From Sphingomonas ginkgonis (GTDB taxonomy: Bacteria > Pseudomonadota > Alphaproteobacteria > Sphingomonadales > Sphingomonadaceae): a DNA stretch of 64,000 nucleotides. Positions 45,842 to 55,320 of the stretch are shown in pieces (position 1 is the stretch's first letter; the number at the start of each line of letters is the position of its first letter). Made by a program: the position numbers and the translations under genes. The notes beneath the pieces were generated by a model, which did not search any database, was not told the DNA's origin, and saw nothing but the letters and a program-made list of their open reading frames with translations. The stretch lies in the NCBI RefSeq assembly GCF_003970925.1, contig NZ_RWJF01000001.1, positions 2,040,501 through 2,104,500 of the forward strand, given 5' to 3'.

Positions 45842-46618
45842 TCACCGGCTGCGCTCCGCCGCGCGGACCGCCTTGCCCGGCTTCATTCGACCCATCAGCC
45901 GCTCGACCATCTGCGTGGCGCCGTCGGGCGAGCGGATGTCCCCCATCTTGGTGCCCGCCACCTGGCTGCCGGCAGTCAGCACGTTGAACCACACCATCTT
46001 GCCGGTCCTGAGGTCGACCAGGCTGGCGTAGGCAAGCTGCCCGCCACCGCCGCCATTGGGGGCGCAGAAACCGACGAAGCAGCCGGCGATCCCGAGCACC
46101 TGAAGCGCGACCCGCTTGTTGTCGGCGAAACTGTCCTCGGCATGGAGGAACAGCGCATAGTCGAAGCCCGTCTTGCGCCCGAACTGAACCGCCTCGTCGC
46201 CGAGCGTGTAATCCAGCCCGCGATGGCGCTTGGTCGGCAGCGGGTAGCCGAGGTAGCGGTGCAGCGCGACCGAGATGGTGACGGCGTTCTGAAGCCGCTC
46301 GACGTCCGCCACCTCGTCGGCGCTGACCCCGGGCACGCCACTGCGGCGCTCGGCCACCAGCATCGTCCCGCCCCGTCCGGCCTGCTGCGCGCGCAGCGCC
46401 GCGACGAGGTTGGCGCGGGCCTGGTCGGTCCAGTCGGCGCGCGGCTGGGTCACGCCGCCGACCCCGACCGAGCCGACCTCGACATCGGGGCGAAGCACCA
46501 GCAGCCGGTAGTCGCCCTGCGGCGGCGAGAATTGCAGGTCGGCGACCTGGCGGGTCGACACGCACCCGCTCAGGACCAGGCTCGACAGCAACAAGGCAGC
46601 GATTCGACGACCGGCCAT
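45842..46618 (-). CDS. Hypothetical lipoprotein upstream of M48 peptidase
   Basis: 258 residues with a lipobox (LLLSSLVLSGCVS). The first part has YRLLVLRPDVEVGSVGVGG and ADWTDQARANLVAAL, and the second has KTGFDYALFLHAEDSFADNKR and a Cys pair in GIAGCFVGFCAP, then ASLVDLRTGKMVWFN. The fold is reminiscent of the LpoB/PelC-like ATPase-free lipoproteins that respond to an operon partner, but no firm family was recognised. It heads the lipoprotein-M48-lipoprotein operon. Confidence 0.72.
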   Translation of the reverse strand: MAGRRIAALLLSSLVLSGCVSTRQVADLQFSPPQGDYRLLVLRPDVEVGSVGVGGVTQPRADWTDQARANLVAALRAQQAGRGGTMLVAERRSGVPGVSADEVADVERLQNAVTISVALHRYLGYPLPTKRHRGLDYTLGDEAVQFGRKTGFDYALFLHAEDSFADNKRVALQVLGIAGCFVGFCAPNGGGGGQLAYASLVDLRTGKMVWFNVLTAGSQVAGTKMGDIRSPDGATQMVERLMGRMKPGKAVRAAERSR

Positions 46619-46705
46619 AAGGACCCCTCGAGTGTCCAGATGACAGCCAGCTTACTACCAGCGAGCCGCGAGGCAAGCTGCGGATTTCAGGTCGAAAACG
46701 TGCCT

Positions 46706-48313
46706 TTATGGAGCACAGCTGGTGCCCGCCGCCCCGGAAAGGCAGCGCCCGTCCATGGCGGGCGCGCGGAACGGCACGCCGATCATCGCCGCGAGTGTCG
46801 GGGCGATGTCGACGGTCTCGACCGGCTCCGCCCGCTCCGCCGCCGCGCTACCGCGCCGCCAGAACAGGATCGGCACGCGCCGGTCATAGTCCCACGGAGT
46901 CCCATGGGTCGCGACATAGCCGCTCGCCCCCGCCGGGACGGGCAGCACATGTTCCTTGATCAGCACGACGAAGTCGCCCGAGCGCCGCGGGTCGAAGCTG
47001 GCGCGGGCGCGGGTGAGCAGGCTCCAGCCGGTCGGCGGGCCGGACGGCGCGGGCGCCGCGGCGAGCTCGGCGGCGGTAAACACCGCGGCGACCTGCGGAT
47101 GCTGCCTATAGGTCGCGATCGCCGCCGCCATGGCGCGCTGGCGGACCGGCGCCGGCAGCGTCCGGTCCACGAACACGTCGCCGTCGGCGCCGCCGCCCAG
47201 CAGCACCGGCCCGGCGATGCCGAGCCGCGCGCCGAGAGCCTTGCCCATCGTCGCCGGGACCAGCGCGGGGTCGACCCTGACGGCGCTCGTCACCCCCTGG
47301 TCGCGCAGCCGCTCGGGAATGTCCTGCCCGCCATGGTCGGCGGTCAGCACCACCGCATAGTCGACGCCGGTCCGGTCGAGCTGCGCGAAGAAGTCGCCGA
47401 GCTCGCGGTCGAGCTCGGTCAGCTGGAGGCACATCTCGCCCCCGCCTGGGCCGTAGGTATGGCCGACATAGTCGGTGCCCGACAGTCCGACCGCGATGAG
47501 GTCGGTCGCCTGGCCGCGGCCGAGCCGCATCTCCTGGATCAACCCGGCGGCGAGCGCCAGCGTGGCGCCGTCGATCTCTGGCGAGGCGCGGAACGCCTTG
47601 GCGTCATTGGCCGCGCGGCCGAGGCGATTGTTGCCCACGGTCTGGCTGCCGACGACATAGGGCTTGCTCCGACCCAGGCAGAAGGGGGTGGGCTCGAGCG
47701 GCGCGCGGGGCTGCGCCAGGGCGTTCGCCAGCGCCGCGTCGAAGCTCGTCAACACCCGCGGCGTCGCCGTGCCGGCGAGGTCGGTCACATAGGTCTTGCC
47801 GTTCCAGTACCAGCGCTGGTCGGGGCGCTGCCCGGTCATCATCACCGCCGCCCGGTCCTTGCCGGCGACCGCGACCACCCGGCTCGCCGGCGATGCCGCC
47901 TTCAGCCGCTCGCCCAGTGTCGGCACCCGGAGGTGAACCGGCGACACCTTGTAGTTGGCGAAGGTCGAGCCCGGCGCTGTCTCATCCTCGGCGCAGTAGA
48001 CGTCCTTGTCGCCCCGCGCCGCGCCCTGGTCGATCCAGTCGTTGGCGACGATCCCGGTGTGCATCGGGCGCATCCCGGTCAGGATGGTCGAGTGGCCGGG
48101 GCAGGTCTCGGTCGCCGCATGGCTCTGGTAGCCGTTGCGGAACACCGTCCCCTCCCGCGCGAGCCGCGCCATCCCGCCGCTGAACTGTGATCGGTAGGCG
48201 TCAAACAGGTCGGCGGAGAACTGGTCGACCGAGATGGTGACCACCAGCTTGGGCGGCGCCGCCGCGGCGGGCGTGGCGATCAGGGCAGCAGCGGCGAGCA
48301 GAAAGGAACGCAT
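46706..48313 (-). CDS. Alkaline phosphatase of the PhoK / type I phosphodiesterase family
   Basis: 535 residues. A signal peptide (MRSFLLAAAALIATPAAAA) sends it to the periplasm. The catalytic threonine lies in SHAATETCPGHSTILTG near residue 70, metal ligands in VTISVDQFSADLF near 30, TADHGGQDIP near 320, and ATHGTPWDYD near 475. The order matches PhoK-type phosphatases described from Sphingomonas, which cleave phosphomonoesters with zinc and calcium. Its proximity to the lipoprotein/M48 operon is probably accidental. No pho-box was identified by eye. Confidence 0.88.
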   Translation of the reverse strand: MRSFLLAAAALIATPAAAAPPKLVVTISVDQFSADLFDAYRSQFSGGMARLAREGTVFRNGYQSHAATETCPGHSTILTGMRPMHTGIVANDWIDQGAARGDKDVYCAEDETAPGSTFANYKVSPVHLRVPTLGERLKAASPASRVVAVAGKDRAAVMMTGQRPDQRWYWNGKTYVTDLAGTATPRVLTSFDAALANALAQPRAPLEPTPFCLGRSKPYVVGSQTVGNNRLGRAANDAKAFRASPEIDGATLALAAGLIQEMRLGRGQATDLIAVGLSGTDYVGHTYGPGGGEMCLQLTELDRELGDFFAQLDRTGVDYAVVLTADHGGQDIPERLRDQGVTSAVRVDPALVPATMGKALGARLGIAGPVLLGGGADGDVFVDRTLPAPVRQRAMAAAIATYRQHPQVAAVFTAAELAAAPAPSGPPTGWSLLTRARASFDPRRSGDFVVLIKEHVLPVPAGASGYVATHGTPWDYDRRVPILFWRRGSAAAERAEPVETVDIAPTLAAMIGVPFRAPAMDGRCLSGAAGTSCAP

Positions 48314-48411
48314 GTCTTCTCCAACGTCATCCCGGCGTAGCGCCGCGATCCGCCCTCCTTATGGAGCGGAAGTGACAAAGAGAAGGCAGCGCCGGGGCGG
48401 ACGAACCGGCG

Positions 48412-49887
48412 TCAGCCCAGCTTGGCCTTCAGCCGCTCGTTAACGACCCCCGGATTGGCCTTGCCCTGCATCGCCTTCATCGTCTGCCCGACGAAGAAGC
48501 CGAACAGCTGCTGCTTGCCGCCGCGATACTGGTCGACCTTGTCGGCATTGGCGGCGAGGATCCGGTCGATCTCGGCGTCGATCGCGCCGGTGTCGCTGGT
48601 CTGCTTAAGGCCCCGTTCCTCGACGATCGCGCCCGCGCCCTGCCCGGTCTCGAGCATGATCTCGAACACCTGCTTGGCGATCGTGCCGCTGATGGTCCCG
48701 TCGCCGACCAGAGCGAGCAGCTCGGCCGCGCCCTGCGGGCTGACCGGCGCCTGGTCAATCGTCTCGCCGCGCCGGTTCAAGGCCCCGAACAGCTCTGCCA
48801 CCACCCAGTTCGCCGCCTTGGCCGCATCCGCACCGGCCTCGAGCAGCGCGTCAAACCAGCGCGCGGTCTCGACCTCGGCGGTCAGCACGCTCGCGTTGTA
48901 GGGCGTGATCCCCGCTGCCTCGTAGCGCTTCCGCTTGGCGTCGGGCAGCTCGGGCAGGCTGGCCCGGCACTCGGCGAGGAAGGTGTCGTCGAGCTCGAGC
49001 GGCAGGAGGTCCGGGTCGGGGAAGTAGCGATAATCGTGCGCGTCTTCTTTCGACCGGAGAGTCCGCGTCTCGTTGCGGTCCGGATCGTAGAGGCGGGTTT
49101 CCTGCGCCACCGCGCCGCCCTCCTCGATCAGGTCGACCTGGCGCCGCGCCTCATGCTCGATCACCGCCATGACGACGCGGACCGAGTTGACGTTCTTGGT
49201 CTCGGTGCGGGTGCCGAACTCGGCGCCCGGCCGGCGCACGCTGACATTGACGTCGGCGCGCATCGAGCCCTCCTCCATATTGCCGTCGCACGACCCGACG
49301 TAGCGGAGAATGGCCCTGAGCTTGCGCAGGTAAGCCCCTGCTTCGGCCGGAGAACGCATGTCCGGCTTGCTGACGATCTCCATCAGCGCGACGCCCGACC
49401 GGTTCAAGTCGACATAGCTCATCGTCGGGTGCTGGTCGTGCATCAGCTTGCCCGCGTCCTGCTCCACGTGGATCCGCTCGACCCCGATCGTGCGCGCGCT
49501 CGCCTCGTCCTTCTCGTCGGTCAGCACCGTCACCGACCCCTCGCCGACCAGCGGATGGTAGAGCTGACTGATCTGGTAACCCTGCGGCAGGTCGGCGTAA
49601 AAATAGTTCTTGCGGTCGAAGCGCGACCATTTGTTGATCTCGGCCTCGATCGCCATGCCGGTGCGCACCGCCTGGCGGATGCACTCGCGATTGGGCACCG
49701 GAAGCATCCCCGGCATCGCCGCGTCGACCAGGCTCACCTGCGTGTTCGGCTCCGCCCCGAACGCCGTCGCCGCGCCCGAGAAGAGCTTGGCGTTGGAGAC
49801 GACCTGCGCGTGGACCTCGAGGCCGATCACGACCTCCCACTCGCCGGTCGCGCCGCGAATGCGATAGGGTGCGCTTGCGTCGGCCAT
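48412..49887 (-). CDS. gatB: Aspartyl/glutamyl-tRNA amidotransferase subunit B
   Basis: 491 residues. [22 protein letters not shown] opens the cradle domain, followed by GMLPVPN and [17 protein letters not shown] near residue 90. [20 protein letters not shown] and the C-terminal tRNA-binding tail ([23 protein letters not shown]) complete the protein. With GatA and GatC it amidates Glu-tRNA-Gln and Asp-tRNA-Asn. The ATG shares a base with the gatA stop. Full length. Confidence 0.97.
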   Translation of the reverse strand: MADASAPYRIRGATGEWEVVIGLEVHAQVVSNAKLFSGAATAFGAEPNTQVSLVDAAMPGMLPVPNRECIRQAVRTGMAIEAEINKWSRFDRKNYFYADLPQGYQISQLYHPLVGEGSVTVLTDEKDEASARTIGVERIHVEQDAGKLMHDQHPTMSYVDLNRSGVALMEIVSKPDMRSPAEAGAYLRKLRAILRYVGSCDGNMEEGSMRADVNVSVRRPGAEFGTRTETKNVNSVRVVMAVIEHEARRQVDLIEEGGAVAQETRLYDPDRNETRTLRSKEDAHDYRYFPDPDLLPLELDDTFLAECRASLPELPDAKRKRYEAAGITPYNASVLTAEVETARWFDALLEAGADAAKAANWVVAELFGALNRRGETIDQAPVSPQGAAELLALVGDGTISGTIAKQVFEIMLETGQGAGAIVEERGLKQTSDTGAIDAEIDRILAANADKVDQYRGGKQQLFGFFVGQTMKAMQGKANPGVVNERLKAKLG

Positions 49888-51368
49888 TACCACCACCTCT
49901 CCGCGCGGGCCGTGAACCCGGCGCGTTCCTCGATCGCGAGGCCGGCGTTGAGCACGCCCTGCTCGTCCAGTTCGTTTCCGATCAGGTGAAGGCCGAGCGG
50001 CAGACCCTGCGAATCCAGCCCGCCCGGAACGCTCATCGCCGGCAACCCGGCGAGGCTCGCTGGAACCGCGAACACGTCGTTGAGGTACATCGCCAAGGGG
50101 TCGCTCATCTTCTCCTTGAGCCCGAACGCCGCGCTCGGCGCGGTCGGGGTGAGGATCAGGTCGCACTGGGCGAAGGCCTCGCGGAAGTCGCGCTTGATAA
50201 GCGCCCGGACCCGCTGCGCCTTGGTAAAATAGGCGTCGTAAAAGCCCGCCGACAGCACATAGGTGCCGATCATGATGCGGCGCTTGACCTCGGCCCCGAA
50301 CCCCGCCGCGCGCGTCGCCGCGTACATCGCGTCGAGATTGCCGCCCTGCGGCTCCTCGCGCAGCCCGTAGCGGACCCCGTCATAGCGGGCGAGGTTGGAC
50401 GAGGCCTCCGCCGGCGCGATGATGTAATAGGTCGGCAGCGCGTACCTGGTGTGCGGGAGGCTGATCTCGACCGGCTCGGCACCCGCATCCTTCAGCCACT
50501 CGATCCCGCGATCCCACAGCGCGTTGATCTCGTCGGGCACCCCGTCGATCCGGTATTCCTTGGGAATACCGATCCGCTTACCCTTGAGATCGCTCGACAA
50601 CCCCGCTTCCCACTGCGGCACGGGAAGTTCCAGCGAGGTCGCGTCGCGATGGTCAAACCCGGCCATCTGCTCGAGCAGGATCGCGCAGTCGCGCACGTCT
50701 CGCGCCATCGGCCCTGCCTGGTCGAGCGAGGAGGCGAAGGCGACGATGCCCCAGCGCGAGCAGCGCCCGTAGGTTGGCTTGATGCCGGTAATGCCGGTGA
50801 ACGCCGCCGGCTGTCGGATCGAGCCGCCGGTGTCGGTGCCGGTGACGCCCGGCGCCATCCCCGCCGCGACCGCCGCCGCCGAGCCGCCCGAGCTGCCGCC
50901 CGGGGTCAGCGCCGCATTGCCGCCGTCGTTGCGCTTCCACGGGCTGATCACCGGGCCGTAGGCGCTGGTCTCGTTGGACGAGCCCATCGCGAACTCGTCC
51001 ATGTTGAGCTTGCCCAGCATCCCCGCGCCCGCCCGGCGCAGGTTGGCCGAGACGGTGCTCTCGTAAGGCGGCTTGAAGCCACGCAAGATGTTCGAGCCCG
51101 AGGTGCTGTCCACGCCTTCCGTCGCGAACAGGTCCTTGATCCCGAGCGGGATGCCCGACAGCGGCTTCAGGTCTCCCGACTGGCGCGCGGCATCAGCCGC
51201 TTCGGCGCAAGCCAGCGCATCCTCGGGCGTCTCGACCGTATAGGCGTTGAGCGGACGTCCCGCTTCGACCGCGGCGTTGAAACTCTCCGCGATCTCGCGC
51301 GCCGAGAACTCGCCGGCGCGGAAGCCGTCGCGCAGCTCGGCGATCGTCTTGAGGTTGAGATCGCTCAC
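49887..51368 (-). CDS. gatA: Aspartyl/glutamyl-tRNA amidotransferase subunit A, GTG start
   Basis: 493 residues of the amidase-signature family. The Ser-cisSer-Lys triad is built from [10 protein letters not shown] (Lys), [16 protein letters not shown] and [27 protein letters not shown] follows near 195. GatA makes ammonia from glutamine for the GatB kinase/transferase. The GTG overlaps the gatC stop by one base (TAGTG). Member of gatCAB. Confidence 0.97.
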   Translation of the reverse strand: MSDLNLKTIAELRDGFRAGEFSAREIAESFNAAVEAGRPLNAYTVETPEDALACAEAADAARQSGDLKPLSGIPLGIKDLFATEGVDSTSGSNILRGFKPPYESTVSANLRRAGAGMLGKLNMDEFAMGSSNETSAYGPVISPWKRNDGGNAALTPGGSSGGSAAAVAAGMAPGVTGTDTGGSIRQPAAFTGITGIKPTYGRCSRWGIVAFASSLDQAGPMARDVRDCAILLEQMAGFDHRDATSLELPVPQWEAGLSSDLKGKRIGIPKEYRIDGVPDEINALWDRGIEWLKDAGAEPVEISLPHTRYALPTYYIIAPAEASSNLARYDGVRYGLREEPQGGNLDAMYAATRAAGFGAEVKRRIMIGTYVLSAGFYDAYFTKAQRVRALIKRDFREAFAQCDLILTPTAPSAAFGLKEKMSDPLAMYLNDVFAVPASLAGLPAMSVPGGLDSQGLPLGLHLIGNELDEQGVLNAGLAIEERAGFTARAERWW

Positions 51369-51655
51369 TATTCGATCACCTTGGGAACCGCGAAGAAGCC
51401 GTGCTGCGCATCCGGCGCATTCCTTAGCACCGCATCGCGGCAGTCGCCGTCGTTCACGATATCGTCGCGCAGCCGCAGCTTCTGGTCGATCACCGCGGTC
51501 AGCGGCTCGACCCCGCTGGTGTCGACCTCGCCAAGCTGCTCGACCCAGCCGAGAATGGCGTTCAATTCGGGCACCATCGCCTCCACCTCGGCATCGCTCA
51601 TGGCGAGCCGGGCGAGCTTGGCGATGTGCCGCACCTGTTCGGAACCGACGGACAT
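51368..51655 (-). CDS. gatC: Aspartyl/glutamyl-tRNA amidotransferase subunit C
   Basis: 95 residues. [20 protein letters not shown] is the conserved helix, [22 protein letters not shown] the core, and the tail [19 protein letters not shown] matches the GatC end. It bridges and stabilises GatA and GatB. The ATG at 51655 opens the operon; a divergent radical-SAM gene starts nearby. Confidence 0.95.
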   Translation of the reverse strand: MSVGSEQVRHIAKLARLAMSDAEVEAMVPELNAILGWVEQLGEVDTSGVEPLTAVIDQKLRLRDDIVNDGDCRDAVLRNAPDAQHGFFAVPKVIE

Positions 51656-51725
51656 GGCCGGGCCGATAGCCGTGCCACCCCTCGCTCGCAAGCGCCCGAA
51701 CCTGTTCCGCCCGCGTTGGGCCGCC

Positions 51726-52817
51726 ATGGCCACCGCCGCCGCCGCCCTCCCCGCCCGAGCCGCCCGCCTGTGGCGCCCCGCGCGCGTGCTGGTCACCCGC
51801 TCCTTGCTCGAGTGGGAGCATGGCCGGGCGATCGCGGAGCGCTGCGCGGCGCTCGGGATCCCGGTCGAGCGGCTTCCTGCCGACCGCCTCAGCCTCGGCC
51901 TCCCCGACGACCCCCGCCGCGCTTATGCGATCGCCAAGCAGACCCTGGCCGTCACCGTCGCCCCGCCCTCCAAGCGCCGGCTCCAGCCGATCGCCCCCTC
52001 GGCCGACTGGCGGGTCGACCTGGCCGAGGGCTGCCCGGCGCATTGCAGCTACTGCTACCTCGCCGGCTCGCTCGGCGGGCCGCCGATCACCCGCGCCTAC
52101 GCCAACCTGCCCGAGATCCTCGCCGAGCTCCCGCCCCGGCTCGGCCAGGGCACGATCACCTCCCGCTCGCGAGACCGAGCACACGAGGGGACGACCTTCG
52201 AGGCGAGCTGCTACACCGACCCGCTCGCGCTCGAGCACCTGACCGGTTCGCTGTCCGCACTCATTCGCTGGTTCGGCGCGTGGGACGCCCCGGTCCAGCT
52301 CCGCTTCACCAGCAAATTCGCCGCGGTCGAACCGCTGCTCGGCCTGCCCCACCGCGGCCGCACCCGGATGCGCGCGTCGGTCAATCCGCCCGCCTACGCC
52401 CGCTTCGAAGGCGGCACCGACCCCGTCGCCGCCCGCCTCGCCGCGCTCGCCCGGATGGCGCGCGCCGGCTATCCCGTCGGCCTCACCATCGCCCCGATCA
52501 TCGCCGCCGAGGGCTGGCGCGGAGCCTATGCCGCGCTGATCGCGGACACGGCGTCGGCCCTCTCCGCGATCGACCCGCTCGACCTCACCGTCGAGCTCAT
52601 CACTCACCGCTACACGCCGGGCAGCAAGGCCGTGCTCGAAAGCTGGTATCCCGGCTCCCAGCTCGACATGAGCGCCGCTGGCCGGACCGAGAAGCGGACC
52701 AAGTTCGGCTCGGTCAAGATGGTCTACGACAAGCCGACCATGGCCGCGCTCCGCAGCTTCTTCGAGACGGAGATCGCGCGGGCGCTGCCGACGGCCCGCA
52801 TCCTCTACTGGACCTGA
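51726..52817 (+). CDS. Spore photoproduct lyase-like radical SAM protein
   Basis: 363 residues. The N-terminus has [19 protein letters not shown], the Fe-S motif is [16 protein letters not shown] with Cys spaced C-x3-C-x2-C near residue 104. [25 protein letters not shown] and [16 protein letters not shown] follow. The C-terminus carries [21 protein letters not shown] and [11 protein letters not shown]. These blocks match the SplB / SPL family, which repairs the spore thymine dimer in Firmicutes. In non-sporulating proteobacteria the role is unproven. The ATG at 51726 is chosen; an earlier ATG at 51654 overlaps the gatC start and is possible. Confidence 0.8.
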   Translation: MATAAAALPARAARLWRPARVLVTRSLLEWEHGRAIAERCAALGIPVERLPADRLSLGLPDDPRRAYAIAKQTLAVTVAPPSKRRLQPIAPSADWRVDLAEGCPAHCSYCYLAGSLGGPPITRAYANLPEILAELPPRLGQGTITSRSRDRAHEGTTFEASCYTDPLALEHLTGSLSALIRWFGAWDAPVQLRFTSKFAAVEPLLGLPHRGRTRMRASVNPPAYARFEGGTDPVAARLAALARMARAGYPVGLTIAPIIAAEGWRGAYAALIADTASALSAIDPLDLTVELITHRYTPGSKAVLESWYPGSQLDMSAAGRTEKRTKFGSVKMVYDKPTMAALRSFFETEIARALPTARILYWT

Positions 52818-52846
52818 CCGCGCCTCTTCCCTAACCGCCGCCCGGC

Positions 52847-53953
52847 ATGTGCGCGCGCCGCTTCCTCCTCGTCATCTTCGTGCTGACCCTGATCGTGGTC
52901 GCGGCCGCCTTCGCCATCTTCCAGTTCGGCGGGAGCGTGCTGCGCTCGCAGATGACCCCGCAGGGTCATTTTCAGGCCCCCGCCCGGCAGAGCGGCCCGG
53001 ACTATTCGCTCGCCGACAACTGGCTTGCGCGCCCGGGTAGCGAGGGCGACAGCGAATGGCTTCCGCCCGGGGTCGAGCCCGCCGCCACGCGCCCGGCCGC
53101 GGTCTTCTACATCCACCCGACCACCTATCTCGACCGCGACCGCTGGAACGCCGGGGAGCATCCCGGCGGCGACGCCGAGTACCGTATCCAGCTCTTCCTG
53201 CGCAGCCAGGCGAGCGTCTTCACCAGCGTCGGCGAGGTGTGGGCGCCGCGCTATCGCCAGGCCGCGTTCGGCGCCTTCCTGCTCAAGAGCGAGGATGCGC
53301 AGAAGGCGCTCGACCTCGCCTATTCCGATGTCGCGCGCGCCTTCGACCGCTTCGTCGCAGAGGTGCCCGCCGGGCGCCCGATCATCCTTGCCGGTCACAG
53401 TCAGGGCGCGCTCCACCTGTCGCGGCTGCTGCGCGAGAAGGTCGCGGGCAAGCCGATCGCCCGCCGCGTGGTCGCCGCCTATGTCGTCGGCTGGCCGCTG
53501 AGCGCCACCGCCGACCTTCCGGCCATGGGCCTGCCTGCCTGCGCCGGCCCCGACGACGCTCGCTGCGTGATGAGCTGGCTGACCTTCGGCGAGCCGGCCA
53601 ACCCCGACCTCATCCTCGATGCCTACAGCGGGACCAAGGGACCGACCGGGATCGAGCGCAAGCGTGCAGACTTGGTCTGCACCAACCCGGTCAGCGGGAC
53701 CCTGGGCGGCAAGGCGGACCCGGCACTCAATCCCGGCACGCTCGTCCCGGACGCTGCCTTCGCCACCGCGACTCTCCTTCCCGGGTTGGTCGGGGGCGAG
53801 TGCGACAAGGGCTTCCTGATCGTCAACGGCAAGCTTCCGGCGATCGGCCCCTACGTCCTCCCCGGCAACAATTACCACGTCTACGACTATGCGCTGTTCT
53901 GGGGCGCAATCCGGCGCGACGCGGAGCGGAGGCTGGCGGCATGGCGTCACTGA
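52847..53953 (+). CDS. DUF3089 domain-containing alpha/beta hydrolase
   Basis: 368 residues. One N-terminal membrane span ([20 protein letters not shown]) anchors an exported or periplasmic domain. [20 protein letters not shown] near residue 85 and the nucleophile elbow [16 protein letters not shown] near residue 183 are the DUF3089 hallmarks, with [14 protein letters not shown] at the end providing the His. It resembles lipases/esterases, but the substrate is unknown. It follows the radical-SAM gene by 29 bp and overlaps ruvX by 13 bp, so all three may be co-transcribed. Confidence 0.82.
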   Translation: MCARRFLLVIFVLTLIVVAAAFAIFQFGGSVLRSQMTPQGHFQAPARQSGPDYSLADNWLARPGSEGDSEWLPPGVEPAATRPAAVFYIHPTTYLDRDRWNAGEHPGGDAEYRIQLFLRSQASVFTSVGEVWAPRYRQAAFGAFLLKSEDAQKALDLAYSDVARAFDRFVAEVPAGRPIILAGHSQGALHLSRLLREKVAGKPIARRVVAAYVVGWPLSATADLPAMGLPACAGPDDARCVMSWLTFGEPANPDLILDAYSGTKGPTGIERKRADLVCTNPVSGTLGGKADPALNPGTLVPDAAFATATLLPGLVGGECDKGFLIVNGKLPAIGPYVLPGNNYHVYDYALFWGAIRRDAERRLAAWRH

Positions 53954-54423
53954 TCACTGCCTCGACCGCCGACTTCGCCGACCGGCTTCCCGGTGGCGGC
54001 AAGCTCGCCGGGCTCGACGTCGGGACCAAGACCATCGGTCTCGCCCTGTGCGATGCGCAATGGAGCTTCGCCGGCCCCGCCGAGACGATCCGCCGGACCA
54101 AGTTCACCCGCGACCTGGAGGCGCTGACCGCCTTCATCCGCACGCACGGGATCGCCGGGCTGGTCGTCGGCCTGCCGCTCAACATGGACGGCACCGACAG
54201 CCCGCGTACCCAGTCCGTCCGCGCATTCGCCCGCAACCTCGCCCCGCTCGGCCTGCCCGTGCTGCTGTGGGACGAGCGCTGGTCGACCCAGGCGGTCGAG
54301 CGGGCGATGATCGCCGCCGACGTCAGCCGGGCCAAGCGCGCGGAGCAAGTCGACCGCCTCGCCGCCGCGCATATCCTGCAGGGCGCGATCGACGCGCTGG
54401 TCAACCTGCCGCGGCCGGTCTAG
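53941..54423 (+). CDS. ruvX: Holliday junction resolvase-like RuvX (YqgF)
   Basis: 160 residues of the RNase H-like fold. [17 protein letters not shown] carries the first catalytic Asp, [21 protein letters not shown] the middle strand, [16 protein letters not shown] the Glu motif and [15 protein letters not shown] the final Asp. In bacteria the family is linked to 16S rRNA 5' processing as well as junction cleavage. It overlaps the preceding gene by 13 bp and pyrB starts 11 bp after it. Confidence 0.92.
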   Translation: MASLITASTADFADRLPGGGKLAGLDVGTKTIGLALCDAQWSFAGPAETIRRTKFTRDLEALTAFIRTHGIAGLVVGLPLNMDGTDSPRTQSVRAFARNLAPLGLPVLLWDERWSTQAVERAMIAADVSRAKRAEQVDRLAAAHILQGAIDALVNLPRPV

Positions 54424-54434
54424 CAAACGCTCTC

Positions 54435-55313
54435 GTGCACCTTCTTTCCATCGACTCGCTCGACGACGAGCAGATCGCCGCCCTGCTCGACCGGGCGGAC
54501 CAGTTCGCCGCCGCCAACCGCCGCCGCGAGAGCAGCACCCAGCTTGCCGGGCGCACCGTGTTCAACGTCTTCTACGAGAACAGCACTCGCACCGCGATGA
54601 GCTTCGCGACCGCCGCGGCACGGCTCGGCGCGCAGCCGCTGACGCTGTCGGTCGAGCATTCGAGCGTCAAGAAGGGTGAGACGCTGGAGGACACCGCGCG
54701 GACGCTCAACGCGATGCGCCCCGATGCGCTGGTGCTCCGCCACCGCGAGGACGGCGCGGTCGCCACTGTCGCGGCGCTGATGGACTGCCCGGTGATCAAC
54801 GCGGGCGACGGGACCAACGAGCATCCCACCCAGGCTTTGCTCGACGCGTTGACACTTCGCCAGCAGTTCGGCTCGCTGGACGGGGTGACCGTCGCCATCC
54901 TAGGCGACGTCCGTCACAGCCGGGTCGCGCGTTCCAACGCCAAGCTGCTGCCTCGGCTGGGTGCGAACGTCCGACTGGCCGGGCCGCCCGGGCTGGAGCC
55001 GGCGGGCTCGACCCTGTCGATCGACGAAGCGCTCGAGGGCGCCGACGCGGTGATGATGCTGCGGATCCAACGCGAGCGGCTCGACGAGGAGCTCGGCGAC
55101 GCGCCGGGCGAATATCTGTCGCGCTATGGCCTGACCTTCGGCCGGCTGGCGATCGCCCGGCCGGAGGCGGTCGTCCTCCACCCCGGCCCGATGAATCGCG
55201 GCGTCGAGATCGCCGACGAGGTTGCCGACCTGCAGGACCGCTCGCTCATCCTCCGCCAGGTGGAGAATGGCGTGGCGATGCGGATGGCCTGCCTCGAACT
55301 GCTGATCGGCTAG
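54435..55313 (+). CDS. pyrB: Aspartate carbamoyltransferase catalytic subunit, GTG start
   Basis: 292 residues. The carbamoyl-phosphate motif is FYENSTRTAMSF near residue 45 and SSVKKGETLEDT near 75. NAGDGTNEHPTQALLD near residue 122 and HPGPMNRGVEI near 253 complete the active site. It makes N-carbamoyl-aspartate in pyrimidine synthesis. The GTG at 54435 starts the family N-terminus (HLLSIDSLDDEQIAALL). No pyrI (regulatory subunit) or pyrC follows; the downstream gene is convergent. Confidence 0.93.
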   Translation: MHLLSIDSLDDEQIAALLDRADQFAAANRRRESSTQLAGRTVFNVFYENSTRTAMSFATAAARLGAQPLTLSVEHSSVKKGETLEDTARTLNAMRPDALVLRHREDGAVATVAALMDCPVINAGDGTNEHPTQALLDALTLRQQFGSLDGVTVAILGDVRHSRVARSNAKLLPRLGANVRLAGPPGLEPAGSTLSIDEALEGADAVMMLRIQRERLDEELGDAPGEYLSRYGLTFGRLAIARPEAVVLHPGPMNRGVEIADEVADLQDRSLILRQVENGVAMRMACLELLIG

Positions 55314-55320
55314 ACGCGGC

